Shown: positions 44,371-55,295 of the stretch, piece after piece | Numbering within the stretch: position 1 is the first letter of the stretch | Layout: each line of letters begins with the position of its first letter | Assembly: GCA_018257865.1 (NCBI GenBank) | Contig: JAEUBA010000118.1 | Location: 1-64,000 of the forward strand | Direction of reading: 5' to 3' | Length of the DNA: 64,000 nucleotides | Origin: Stereocaulon alpinum | Taxonomy: Eukaryota; Ascomycota; Lecanoromycetes; Lecanorales; Stereocaulaceae | The notes under the pieces: model-generated | The model's input: the letters and a program-made list of their open reading frames with translations, nothing else | Told to the model about the DNA's origin: nothing | Databases searched by the model: none | Program-made: the position numbers and the translations under genes

Positions 44371-46631
44371 ATGCCGTCCCAAGAACTTAACACTCCAGCT
44401 ACCAGCGTATCCCAAAGCCTTGATGCCATCAACGACGTCCGGACACCGTCTGTCCAGGAGGATAACAGCTCAGACGATGGGAGCATTGATAAAATGCCAG
44501 GTCCTTCGAAAAGGAAGAGGCTCTCAGGCCTCACAAGTAGAACCAAGGCGAAGACAAAAAAGATTCTAAGGATCAAGAGTACAAACGATGGAGACTCTGA
44601 ATCAGAGCAAGATGGGCCTTTAGGTACTCTGGAACACAATCCAGCGTTCAATCCTTCTGTTCTGCAGAAACGGCGACATTTTCGACCAGGGAAGACCGCG
44701 GGAAAGGCCATAGGGGCCATACAGACTATCGGTAACGCTGTTGTTCACCCGAAAGATGCTATCAAGCAAGGAGCTACGAGAACAGCTGCCGGCCAGCTCT
44801 CGAAGGCTGAGCGCCCGTATCTTTCGCAAAAATCTAACCTTGAGCTTCTACAGGCCCATGATGATCTACAACAGGCAGAGTCCTCTAGCTCATCGAGGCA
44901 AGTATCGTCAGATGAGGAGCAAGACACTCTGGTCGCCAGCCGTCGAGATAGAATTAAAGAGATGGAAGTGCATAGAGAGAGTCTCCAGGCTGCTTGGACG
45001 ACTAGCCGACATGTTCGAAGGGTACGAGTGGTCCCGAAAAGGCATATCAAGGTTCCAGACAAGGAACACTTTTTGAAAAGAGATGAAAATGGTAATGTCT
45101 TAGGATACGATTGGCTCAGTTGGCTTGGATATGTGGGACTATATCTCCTGTGGCATGTGGATGAGATGCTGATGGATGTCAACAGAACCTCATCTATTAC
45201 ACTCAGGATTTCAGCTCACAATATATCGATGATTTTGACGAGCTTCCGTTTGACATTGATTCTTCGAGGCATTACCTTGAACGGCTACTAATGGCGAGCG
45301 CACCATGGCAGTCATGGGCCATGAGTGTCCGCGCTGTCTATCGTTGGGAGGATCCCAAAGTGACTGGTAAATGGCTTGCGCTTTACCTCTTCATTTGGTA
45401 TACAGAACATGAAATGGGCTTTCTTGTAGGTACTCCTACGTTTGATTGATGATCTTAGGTTGACTCGCTCGACCAGTATTGTTATATCGTGTACATTGTA
45501 CTCAAGAATCGTTATGCTCCCAGCTCGGTTGAGTCCTTACGGGAGTCTATGCGGAAGGCAGTGGACAGTAGAAGCACGGCCTCGAGATTTGGTGAGCTGA
45601 TCGACAAGCACGGGCGTAATGACTGGCTTGAGCCAGTCATAGACCAACTAGGCCCTTACGTTCAGCTTCAATTGGGTGACATGGCCAACATGCTTGAAGT
45701 GTTCTCCAAGTGAGCATTCCCTCTGTAGGACACCGGAACTGTATGTAGCGGGGCTGAATAGCGCTAGCTTTTACCACTGGAAATCTCCCCGCAAGACGAT
45801 CTCGTCTTTGTTCTTCTTCGCAAGCTGTGTCCTAGTCTCAACCTGTGCAGACATGGGCTTCAGCATGAAGATCTTCTGGTTCATCTCTGGAGGGACTTTC
45901 TTCCTTTGTTGGCCTATCTCAAGCTTGTACCCAAAATACCGGTATCTGGTATCGCCCTTCAAATGGATGCTATGGGACATTCCGACACACGGTATGTTTG
46001 CCTACTGGTTGTCTATCATTTTTATCTTCGCTAAACAATAACAGCCGAATGGTCTTTCCAATACCTTAGACGTCAAGCGCAAATTACACGCGAAGAAGTA
46101 ATCAAGCGGAGGGTTGAGGAGGGCTACTCACAAGAGCTGGCGAGTCCTACAGTCGACAGATATAGTGGTCGTATGACCAAGACTGTACCAAAGATCAGAG
46201 TCGAGAATAGCGAGTCCGAAGAAACAGACACTGACGTCGATGACGACGACGAAGGCTGGTACAGCGCAAGCTCCACGACCAGCGTCCTTGAAGCCAGCGA
46301 CATACGCTCTTTCCGCGCTCACCATGCCGGTACTATTGGCCGGCTTGTCATATTCTCCAAAGGCATCCGATATGTCAGAAGTGTCCCCACGAAGAAAGAG
46401 CTTTGGCGGCATGACTTTCTCGAATTAGCTGAGATGAGAAAGGTCGAAGGATCGGCATTGTCCAAAGTCGTTTCTTCGCCAGATCAGCTTGAGATCAAGC
46501 TTACTGATGAGAGTAAATTGAAAATCGAGGGTATGAAGGAGAGGGATGAAGCTTTCAATACGATCATCGCTTTCTCCAGCCTTCAGTGGCAGAGTTTGCA
46601 GATCAAGAAGGACAGCAATCAGCAGGCCTGA
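44371..46631 (+). CDS. DUF3292-type membrane protein with C-terminal GRAM-like region
   Basis: Five exons: 44371-45132, 45186-45425, 45477-45709, 45768-45991, 46045-46631 (introns 53, 51, 58 and 53 bp); 681 residues. The N-terminus is Ser/acidic and basic (SKRKRLSGLTSRTKAKTKK). Conserved blocks: FRPGKTAGKAIGAIQTIGNAVVHPKDAIK, YTQDFSSQYIDDFDELPFDID, YLFIWYTEHEMGFLYCYIVYIVL (membrane, ~315-345), FFFASCVLVSTCADMG and FWFISGGTFFLCWPI (two further hydrophobic segments, ~425-470). The C-terminal RAHHAGTIGRLVIFSKGIRYVRS is GRAM/PH-like, a lipid-binding fold. Family function is unknown; the topology suggests an organelle-membrane protein. For intron 2 an earlier AG would give a 33-bp intron; I chose the 51-bp form because it joins FL-YCYIVYIVL. 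Confidence 0.85.
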
Positions 46632-47126
46632 TACCGTATCTGTTACGAAATACAGGCATACGATTCAGACGAGGGAGGACTTTTACAATTGATAGACGAT
46701 GACACACTGGATGATATACGATTATACATGACGTCGCCAATCTCCATAATGCAAATGGCTCACTTACACGCTCCAGGCGACGTCTTAAATACATTTTTGC
46801 CGGGTGGTGACGTGTTTTGCAATCGTGGCTGCATTCACAATAGTATATCAATCTATAAATCTCGGAATTCGCTTGAGTGGTTATAGAAACATGAGTTGGA
46901 CAACTCCGCGAGAGCATTCATAGCTCTGGGTATCGTACAATAACATGCTACTTCGTATCACCATCACTCCGTATCAACCTGCAATAAAACAACAGGTCTC
47001 ATACCATTATTCAATATGACACCCCCCCATTCCCAAACCAATCCCTCATTATAAACCGTATGATTGAAGCCTTCCCGTATCGGATCACCGTTGCCACATA
47101 TTATGCATCCAAGTTCTCTAAACACT
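46632..47126. other. Convergent intergenic interval
   Basis: 495 bases between the 3' ends of the DUF3292 and F-box genes. No supported gene. Confidence 0.6.
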
Positions 47127-48840
47127 CTAACCCATCCATGCACCCGAATCCTGTCTTCCCTTCTTCTTTCCCTTCGGACTCCCTGACCATGTCTCCTCAG
47201 TCGGTACCGTTAAGAATCCGCCAAATCCATTCCCTACTATCACGCTGTCCCTTCCTTTATCTCTCCAGTGCGGACTCAGAGCCGGCGAATTCAAGCTCAT
47301 CGGGCCCATGTTCATCGCGCTGAGTCGATGGTTCAGGGAGGTAGGTGGTAGGATGAGCGTTAGGTCCCATTCCATTTCGCTTATGGTTTTGGTGTGGACG
47401 TTGAGAGGGCGGGTGATACCAGAGATCAGTGGTGCCGGTACATTCCCGGTTCTGTTTCCTGAGAGACGTGGAGGTGGGACGAGGAGGACTGGGAGGGTGG
47501 ATGACAAAGCGTAGAGATTCGAGAGTGATGGAAGGGAGCCTTTGAGGATTGAAGAGGAGAGGTAGGAATAATAGCTATCTGAGGGGGTTTGAAGACCGCG
47601 AGGTGAATTGTTCGCATCGGAAATTTCGTAGTGGAGGGTTCGAAGCGAGCGAGAGGCAAGAGGTGGAAGTGCTGAAGATGGGAGGCCACGAGAGACACTC
47701 TCGATGATGTCAAGCCTTCTAAGATAAGGAGCCGATGCAAGGATTCGGTGGAGCTCAGAAGGTAAGATCCCGGTATTTTTAATAGTCAAAGACTGGAGGG
47801 TCTCCTTGGCTTCCCGTTGTGAAAGGCAGGATATCAGGCCCTCAACCGATATGTTAGGAATATCTTGAAGTGTAAGCTTCGCTAATGGAGGTAGCGATCC
47901 ATTAATAGATGGCCCAAAGATGCTGTCGTCTAGCATAGCTAAATGTGCCAGCTTGACCTCACGAAGAGCAGTGAGCGTCGCACATACTTCCAGAATGGTA
48001 CTTGGTTCAATCGCAAGGTGTGACAACTCCAGTGCTTCCAGGTTGTGCCAGTGCCTCGAATAACCCAACACTTGGAAGTTGCTTTCGGCGCCACCCGTGT
48101 ACTTCATGTACCTTATATCTGCACATTGCTGGACCTCTTGTTTCAGGATACTCGACGAGGGTTCGTCGCTGTAGGCACCGTCTGGTAGATCAACGTAGCG
48201 GAGGTTTCGTAGGACTGAGACTGTGCGAGCCAGGTCTGCCATGCAGCCTTCTCTGGTCATGTATGGAGTTTTGAGAAACTGGACTCGGTTTGCAAGAGAG
48301 ATATTATCTCTGACCGTCCGAGAGAAGAGTTGCAGCCGCTGTTGTGCCGGATCTCTGGGGTAGTCGCTGCTGTTGCCGCGACGTATGAGGGATGGCTGTC
48401 TGCGTTTCTCTGCGAGCTCGTCTTCCCGGTCGCAATAGTGGACTGCATCAATGCGTACATTGTGATAACTATCAAGGAGTCAGTCAAGAGTATCTAGAAC
48501 GCGGCTGGTCGTACGGAGTAGGTACTTACAGAAGGTTCTCGGCTGCATTGGACCACTGCCTGTTGACTAGAGCACATTGTGAGAGATCCCTCATATCACA
48601 CAACATACAGCCTCCATCCACCATCGACTCCTCACAGGAGACGTAGGTATCATCTCGTGAATGCGGGCAGACATAGCTCAGAAGCTGCTCCAGCAATACC
48701 GGCGGGAATTTGGCTGTAGGGTTTGGTGTAGCTGCCCAACTGCTTGAGAAGGTCGACTCTGGTGAATGACTGTTGGCAGATTTAGTGTCGTCAGTCCCCT
48801 TGAGCCGTGTTCTTGATCGGATGTGACTTAGAAGCTTCAT
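47127..48840 (-). CDS. F-box / leucine-rich-repeat-like protein
   Basis: Two exons on the minus strand: 48530-48840 and 47127-48468 (intron 61 bp); 550 residues. After a Ser-rich leader, FPPVLLEQLLSYVCPHSRDD...CDMRDLSQCALVNRQWSNAAENLLYHNVRID (~45-115) has the Leu-Pro helix and the CALVNRQW pattern of an F-box, interrupted by a Cys-containing insertion. Residues ~170-380 show repeated LRYVDLPDG, LEALELSHLAI, LREVKLAHL, LAKLTLQDIPNIS and LQSLTIKNTGI units, a degenerate leucine-rich-repeat array suited to substrate binding in an SCF ubiquitin ligase. The C-terminal ~150 residues are Pro/Ser/Gly-rich. The substrate is unknown. Confidence 0.83.
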
Positions 48841-50642
48841 TGTGGTGATTAGGATGGAACCGATGTACTGGTACGGTATCAGACCCTCGGACCCACCTAA
48901 TTTCCAGTTGCGGGCACTGGGCAGTGGTCCTCGACTCCTCGCGCGCTTCTCGAAGACGGCCAGGACCGTTTTCCCGCAGCTAGGGCGGCCTAAGAAGACG
49001 CCGCAAACCTTTCTTTCCCAGGGTACCTTACCTTAGGGCAAGCGTTTAGTCGCCCAGAGTATCGTTCCGGGCATCTTCAAGCAGCGAGAACCTGAAGAGC
49101 ATCAAGTTGACTACGGTGGCGTGGAAGGCAGAGATGTAGTTGCGGAGAACGAGGCATTTGTGCCGACCTTTTCTCAGGTGTCAAAAGCTCTGAAAGTGAA
49201 AAAGCATGCTGTTTGGGATAAGGAGGGTAAAAAGCACGTACTGGAAGGAACCTGTACGTACCTCGAAGTTTTGTTGGTTTGTTGCCCAAGATACTCAAGA
49301 CCACAATACATTCGATTGCCAAGGAGGGATAATCTGCCAAGTGGGACCGGGATCACTTGTACTTGCGATTTGTTTGCTATTCTACAACCTACCAATCGAG
49401 TGGGAACGGTCCGAGTGATTGTATTATTGTTGTTATATTCGTCCGTCCACAAAGATACGAGGATCCATTGTGTCAGATTCTTTACCAAGATCTCGTTAAT
49501 GCTCAGATGGCTGAAAAGGATCCCTCATCTCGGCGAGTCGGCACTCGTCTTTATTGCACAACATTGCTCGTATCAGTCAAGGCTGCTACGGTGAGATCTT
49601 TGTCTATAGTCCAGAAAAGGGGCTTTGTGTTGCTGACAAACTCTATCCTGGTCATGAACTTGTACGATGTCCTTGCTTGCGAGGTGACTTGGTCATGCTC
49701 ACCAGCAAGATTAAGCCGTAGAGACGGAAACCTTCTCATATCTTACAAATCAGTTATACTTCTTGCTCACAGTGCTACACAACGCCTGCTGTGGCTTTTC
49801 TTACTATGCCGCAATTGCCCTAACAAGTATCGATTCGCGTCATTTTGGGGGCGGCACAAAGAGTGAACATGGTTGCTTTGGAGCTTGGTATGGCCCGTAC
49901 CGTCCTTGCGGACAGCTCATGTAGAAATTTCGTGGAAGCCAATATTGCCCATACTTTGGTGGGGCTCAAGACTGGTGTACATGGATGAATATACATGGCT
50001 TCCCCGTTAAAATTGTCACTGTAAAAAGCCATGGGACCCGTAATACACGAGTAATTTAGGCTCGGATGGTACCCTTGATATGTGGTAGAGCTTGTTGGGT
50101 AATCCATATATTCACATGCTATACTTCTCATAGGCCGAATTCCCACTGGTATCAGTTGGTATGCGCACCCTGAACGTTCTTAAGAATTTACAGATGGCAC
50201 TTTCTGGTAAATTAGATTTCGCTATTTATAATATCATGTCGAAATTGCAGAGCTCGGGGAAAATAATGACGAAGACTGTGTAACATGGAAGTTTCGAGGG
50301 AACCTCGCTTGTCGCGGCTGGCTACAAAATTTACTGGAGAGGAAAACAACATCATGCCCTTTAATTTCATTGCCGACCATCTTACTCAAAGCATTACCTC
50401 CTTCTCCTGCCTGCCTAACCCAAGTCGCTCCTTCAGCAAACCCCAACAAGTCTTCATCTGTGTGTTTAGGAGTCCGGGAGACCCTTACCCTTTCACTGTT
50501 GTCCACAAAGCACTCCCTACTCCTCCGCCAATTCGATATATACGCCTGCAACTCGAAGCCTGCTAAAGTCTGACGGCTCGAGCTGGTCTACATATAGATC
50601 TCTACATCGTATATTGAAGGCAGATAGGGTTGGATCGTCAGG
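48841..50642. other. Intergenic interval carrying a CLU1 exon remnant
   Basis: 1.8 kb between divergent starts of the F-box and NRP1-like genes. Apart from the isolated CLU1 exon at about 49,037-49,248, no frame has recognisable content. The frames at 49,357-49,866 and 50,285-50,573 look like chance. Confidence 0.6.
49037..49248 (+). pseudogene. Isolated exon of CLU1/TIF31 (clustered-mitochondria protein)
   Basis: A ~70-codon open frame reads KRLVAQSIVPGIFKQREPEE, then HQVDYGGVEGRDVVAENEAF and KALKVKKHAVWDKEGKKH, which is the CLU domain of the clustered mitochondria protein (yeast Clu1/Tif31, >1200 residues). It is preceded by ...ACCTTAG, usable as an acceptor, and followed by T/GTACGT, a good donor. 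It therefore looks like exactly one exon with its splice borders. No neighbouring CLU sequence (the expected ETKGLLGTDGRKYVLDLYR continuation) is found within several hundred bases. It is a fragment, not a functional gene. The frame is undamaged, which suggests a fairly recent duplication. Confidence 0.8.
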
Positions 50643-52727
50643 ATGTCAAACACCCAAGGGGCAAAGCCAGAGATTGACCGCTACGTCGTCATTCATGTAG
50701 CTACAACTTGCGATGAGCACGGTGTATATGTCACAAAGGATTCGGCAGAGGTCATCGAGATTGGCTGGTTGCTACTGGACGCGAAAAATTGCGAGGAGGT
50801 ACGGTCGAGATTTTTTGGGTGCGCGTAAGAGGCTTACAAAAATCATCACAGATACACCGAGAGAGCGTCCTTGTCAAGCCGGTCAACACGCCAATAACCC
50901 CACTATGCAGTAGGTGTCATTATAGAACCCTTGGGATCTTTTGTGATATGTTTGGCTCACATCTTATCAGCGAGCTTGACAACGCTTACCTGGGAGCATG
51001 TGCGTACTGCTGGCACTTTCCGTGATGCTATCAATCGCTTCGATGGCTTCGCCCAGGAACATTTAATACCGAAGGATCACCAATTCGCCTTCGTCACCCT
51101 CGACTCTTGGGACTTACGTGTGCAGCTTCCGCGAGAAGCGCGAGACAAAGCTGTTGTCCTTCCGCCTTATCTACAACACTCTCGCACTTTCGATCTACGG
51201 ACCGAGTACCAGCGCTGGCAGCAGCACCACCCTGAGTCTCTCCCTTTCGGTCCAAGCTCTCTGGCAAATATCTGTGCGGCACTGGAAGTGGAGCCTGTCC
51301 AATCGTCTGCGCCAATAAAGCATAACCTTCCGTTCCACCTCCAAGCATTAGCACCAGCTTCCCCTCGACGTGCTATGGAAGAGGCTGTAACGCTGACCAG
51401 AGTGTTGCGTGGACTGATTCGGAAATCCCAGCCTCCTCATGAGCATCCCGATGTGTTGAGTCGACCCATGGACGCAAGAGCCGACGTCCGTGCCTTTCTA
51501 GCAGAGCGAAGCAAGGTCTTGCACATGAGCGGCCTACCCCACGATACAACACAGTCAGAGCTTGAGAGCTGGTTTACCCAGTTTGGAGGTCGTCCCATTG
51601 CGTTCTGGACTCTACGCACGCCAGACCAACACAAGCCCACCGGTTCAGGGTTCGCAGTGTTTTCTTCCCATGAAGAGGTTAGTACTCTTCTCTCTAACCG
51701 AGACTTCCCCTGCACCACCTTATTGTCGTCATACGAAGCACAACGTCCACTCTTTGCCTCTGCGTTTAGTGCAGCTGCTTACACACAATAGGCCGCAGAA
51801 AGTCTATGCATGAACGGACGTGCCCTTAACGAAAAGGCCATCGAAGTCTCGCCTTCATCAAGTCGCGTACTTGACCGTGCTGCGGAGATCCTCACACCGT
51901 TTCCTCCAAGCAAAAATCGACCTCGACCTGGAGACTGGACCTGTCCTTCCTGCGGATTTTCCAACTTTCAGCGCCGTACAGCATGCTTCCGTTGCTCGTT
52001 CCCAGCTGCAGGGCCTGGTGGGGATCCCATGGGCTATTCCAACTACGGTTATGGTCCTCCACACATGATGCCTCCTCACCACCATATGGGACATCACGGG
52101 GGACATAGTATGGGTCATGGGCGCGGTGGAGGCGGGGGAATGGTGCCATTCCGTGCTGGGGATTGGAAGTGCGGGTCTGAAGGGTGTGGATATCACAATT
52201 TTGCCAAGAATGTCAGCTGCCTTCGTTGTGGAGCTAGCCGTGCTGGAGCAGCCGTTGTCGCTGACTCTGCCTTCCCATCTCCGCTTGAGCCACCGTCTGG
52301 ATATGGGATGGGTCCACCATCGATGGCAGGCACCCCAGGGCCGGGTCCATTTGCTTCTGCCGCTGGTGGGTTTGGTTCTGCAGCCTTTGGCGGTCAACAG
52401 TACGGAGGACCGCCCAGCCAATATGCCTTGCCCTCTGGGCTTGGTGCTCCCACTGGTGCCTACCCAACAATGGGCGGTGGATATGGTGGGGCCCAATCTG
52501 GCGGACCGTTTGACAGCAGGGCGGCACAAGCTGCTTTCTCATCAGCCAGCAACGGTCCTCCATCAGCCAACGATCAAAACGGCGGCCAGCAATTCAGCGG
52601 CAGTGCATATGGTGGGATGGACGGCAATTCAGACCCCTTCGCGTTCCTTTCCGCGGGGCTTGGTGGACTATCAATGAACGACGACTCTCGAAGAAACGGT
52701 GCTAACTCCAACAAATCGCCCGCATAG
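50643..52727 (+). CDS. NRP1: NRP1-like RNA-binding protein: exonuclease-like, RRM, two RanBP2 zinc fingers
   Basis: Four exons: 50643-50798, 50852-50909, 50971-51677, 51792-52727 (introns 53, 61, 61+... in order 53, 61 and 114 bp); 618 residues. The N-terminus (DRYVVIHVATTCDEHG, AEVIEIGWLLLDAKNCEEIHRESVLVKP, PLCTSLTTLTWEHV, LDSWDLRVQLP) follows the ERI1-type DEDDh exonuclease fold, but the first motif reads HVATTCDEH instead of the usual DxE, so activity is doubtful. An RRM at ~253-328 has KVLHMSGLP and SGFAVF. Two RanBP2-type fingers follow: GDWTCPSCGFSNFQRRTACFRC (~354-376) and GDWKCGSEGCGYHNFAKNVSCLRC (~430-453), each binding single-stranded RNA in family members. The tail is Gly/Ser/Gln-rich, prone to condensation. 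Yeast Nrp1 is a stress-granule-associated protein. Exon 2 acceptor choice restores CTSLTTLTW. Confidence 0.88.
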
Positions 52728-53333
52728 GCGCGCGCGATGTGTCTCGCTGAACCCTGGGCTCACATTCGGGATTTGTGGTGTTATTATATAGTGCACTGTA
52801 AGAATGGGAAAGATTGGCAAGGTATACTATATCTATCTAGATACGGATCATGGATGGGATATTCAAAGAGGTGCAGGCTGTTACATGCGGACGCGACGTG
52901 TTCAGGATAAAGCATGGGTGATAGATCTCCACTTGGTCAAGCATAGCGGGATTGGGCAAAGCAGCGGCGGTGTTGGGTGGGCAAAAGTAGAATGGTGGGT
53001 AGCGTGTTTTCATGTCTTCAAGGTTTTTTTTCCCTTTCTTCGGCATTGCGGCAGCAGACGGGCAGTGCTCTGGCTTCATTTGATGAGGAGGTTGGTGGAT
53101 TTAGCGGTCGGCCGGCATCTTCAAAGATTATGGTATTGGAGAGTGAGGCATAACAGGGTTGCAGAACGTCAGCATTTCGTGGATACGGCTGGGGGTTTTC
53201 GAAATAATTACTGGGGTGCTGTTGGATGTAAAAACAGGCTTAAAGAATGACAGGTAGATAGGTAATAAAGCATAAGCATCAGCATTGTTGTACTTTTATA
53301 CACTCAAACTTTCAAACATACCCAGGTTTCGAG

Positions 53334-53432
53334 ATGGCACTTCCAGGCTCTCCAGAGGATGTTGAGTCTCTAAGTATACGCGATTTGCAGCAGCTCGTAC
53401 TTACTACTCGCTGGTCTGTTTCTCAAGTTTGA
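53334..53432 (+). other. Possible truncated N-terminal coding fragment
   Basis: ATG-initiated frame of 32 codons reading MALPGSPEDVESLSIRDLQQ then LVLTTR. Possible continuations in other frames read RHQLSEKVYR (about 53,468-53,495) and, after the poly-C run, QQRQQLRE (about 53,590-53,615), as a coiled-coil protein split by introns would. No complete gene can be built, and the sequence runs into RIP-degraded DNA within 350 bases. It could be the 5' remnant of a gene cut by repeat insertion, or chance. Confidence 0.25.
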
Positions 53433-53505
53433 ACAGCCCCTTTCATTGCTTGCCCACAAACACGTCATCAGCTATCTGAGAAGGTATATCGAGGTCTACC
53501 CAGTT

Positions 53506-53506
<1 letters not shown>

Positions 53507-53581
<75 letters not shown>
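53507..53581 (+). repeat. 75-base poly-C tract
   Basis: An uninterrupted run of 75 C residues in otherwise unremarkable sequence, about 350 bases from the right RIP boundary. Homopolymers of this length are very unusual in fungal genomes. The run may be genuine or an assembly/read artefact. Confidence 0.9.
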
Positions 53582-54264
53582 TTCCCAACAGCAACGTCAG
53601 CAGCTGCGCGAGGTAACGTTTCTATAAAGGCTCAGCTTTCAGTCACTTCAATATACCGTTATCAAGCAGCTGGACAAATGCTCAGCATACAGAAGCCTTG
53701 ACAGGTCAGAGGTTTGATACAAAAATCATCGCTGCTACATTCTCAATCATATGGCAAACCTCTAAAGGTGGACTGCTCGGCACGCTGTACCCGATAAAAT
53801 TGACTACGTAGTTACTACCCGTTTAGGATCTTCCCCTTCGGACTTTCTTTCGGGGATAACGGAGCGGTACGGTGTGCCGCAATAGGCAAATAGCCACATC
53901 AAATATTTTGAACTTTTATTTTGAAAACCTACCCCACCATATTTGTAATTATTAATAATCTAGCAACTACACTACCACTAGCGATCCAATCATCTATAGC
54001 GTACACAGTATAGTTATCTCTATACGTTATAAACTATCCTAGTAGTTAGAATTATACGCCGTTATCTACCGCTACCGTATATATCGCCGCCGGAAATAGG
54101 TAAAATACTTATTATCTCTACTAATAATATATAGTAGACTGCGCTAACTACTCCCTATAGGTAAGATAACCTCCTACTAGCCTCCCGCCCTCCTTCTATA
54201 TACTATCCTACGTCTATAAGTAGCTAGGCGGGTTACAATTCCACCCCGCTATTATATAGTCTAA

Positions 54265-54595
54265 GTCTCCGCCTTAGCTAGCGGTAGGGAAGGCCCGCTT
54301 ATAATATATACGGATAAGTATATATATACGTATTACTACAGAGGTCCTTATATATTACTAGCGCCTTAGTTAAAGTACTACCTAGCGAGTACTTAGTAAT
54401 CTACCCTACTATCGTATAGTCTTCGCCTTAGCTAGCGGTAGGTAAGGCCTACCTATAATATATACTAATAAGTATATATATACGTATTACTATAGAGGTC
54501 CTTATATATTACTAGCGCCTTAGTTAGTAGCTAAGATATAGCTAAGTACTACGTAGTAAGTACTTAGTAATCTATACCGCTATTAAGTATATATA
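54265..54595. repeat. ~154-bp tandem duplication
   Basis: CGCCTTAGCTAGCGGTAGG recurs at an offset of about 154 bases (54,270 and 54,424), followed in both copies by TATATATACGTATTACTA and AGAGGTCCTTATATATTACT. The second copy carries a short extra segment near 54,530. Differences are mostly transitions. Confidence 0.75.
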
Positions 54596-55160
54596 GAAAT
54601 ATAGGTTACGGAGGGCCTATAGTTAATAGTAGTAGACTTAGTAGCAGCGGTATTAGCCTAGCCGTATTAGAAATACCTAAGTAGCTAGAGACTATATAGA
54701 GTAATATTATATAGGAAGGATTAGTTAATTAGTTAGATAATTCTATTATTAGAAAAGTAGGCGTATTCTATACTACTCTTTAATATATACTACTTTACTA
54801 CCTGCAAGTTAATATTTGTAACTTTCAAAAAATATTAATAATAATAATACGGTCGGTACATCGCGCTTTCCTAAAAGATTATGTTATTAGCCTTACAGCT
54901 AGTTTTGCGCTATTAGCAGGCCCTAGCCAAATCAGGGTCTATATCCTATATTAATTACGGACCCTGAAATCAGCTAAATTAGCAACTTAAGGTAAATAAT
55001 AGTAGTATCCGTAACCTTAAATTACTATACTAGGTGTCTATAACGTTAGTATTAATAGTTACTTTACTAAACTAACGTAGTAATCGCGTAATCCTTCTAG
55101 AATATAAATTATATATACTTAGCTAGTATATTAATAATATTAGTAATAGGGAAGTTATCT

Positions 55161-55295
55161 AAGTTAGATAGTTTAGATATATCCTCCGCTATAGTAGGTT
55201 TATTTAAGTTAGATAGTTTAGATATATCCTCTACTATAGTAGGTTTATTTAAGTTAGATAGTTTAGATATATCCTCCGCTATAGTAGGTATATTT
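55161..55295. repeat. 45-bp tandem triplicate
   Basis: Three head-to-tail 45-base units beginning AAGTTAGATAGTTTAGATAT and ending in ATAGTAGG..TATTT, differing at only a few positions. The CTAAGTTAGATAG core resembles the arms of the palindrome at 58,449-58,474. Confidence 0.85.

Larger units (their letters stand above)
52728..53929. other. Right island edge
   Basis: 1.2 kb from the NRP1-like stop to the right RIP boundary. It contains the poly-C tract and a short possible N-terminal gene fragment, both listed separately. The 148-codon plus frame at 52,804-53,250 has no signature and I do not accept it. Confidence 0.55.

Noticed and set aside
44310..45182. Minus frames antisense to the DUF3292 gene
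   Set aside because: Low-complexity complements of a well-supported gene.
45426..45458. 33-bp intron in the DUF3292 gene
   Set aside because: Too short for fungal introns; the 51-bp version uses the same donor and gives a better membrane-segment junction.
51858..52677. Long antisense and alternate-frame ORFs over the NRP1-like tail
   Set aside because: GC-rich Gly/Pro/Ser coding sequence keeps several frames open; the zinc fingers fix the real frame.
52804..53250. 148-codon plus frame after NRP1
   Set aside because: Trp/Arg-rich composition, no domain, no splice support.
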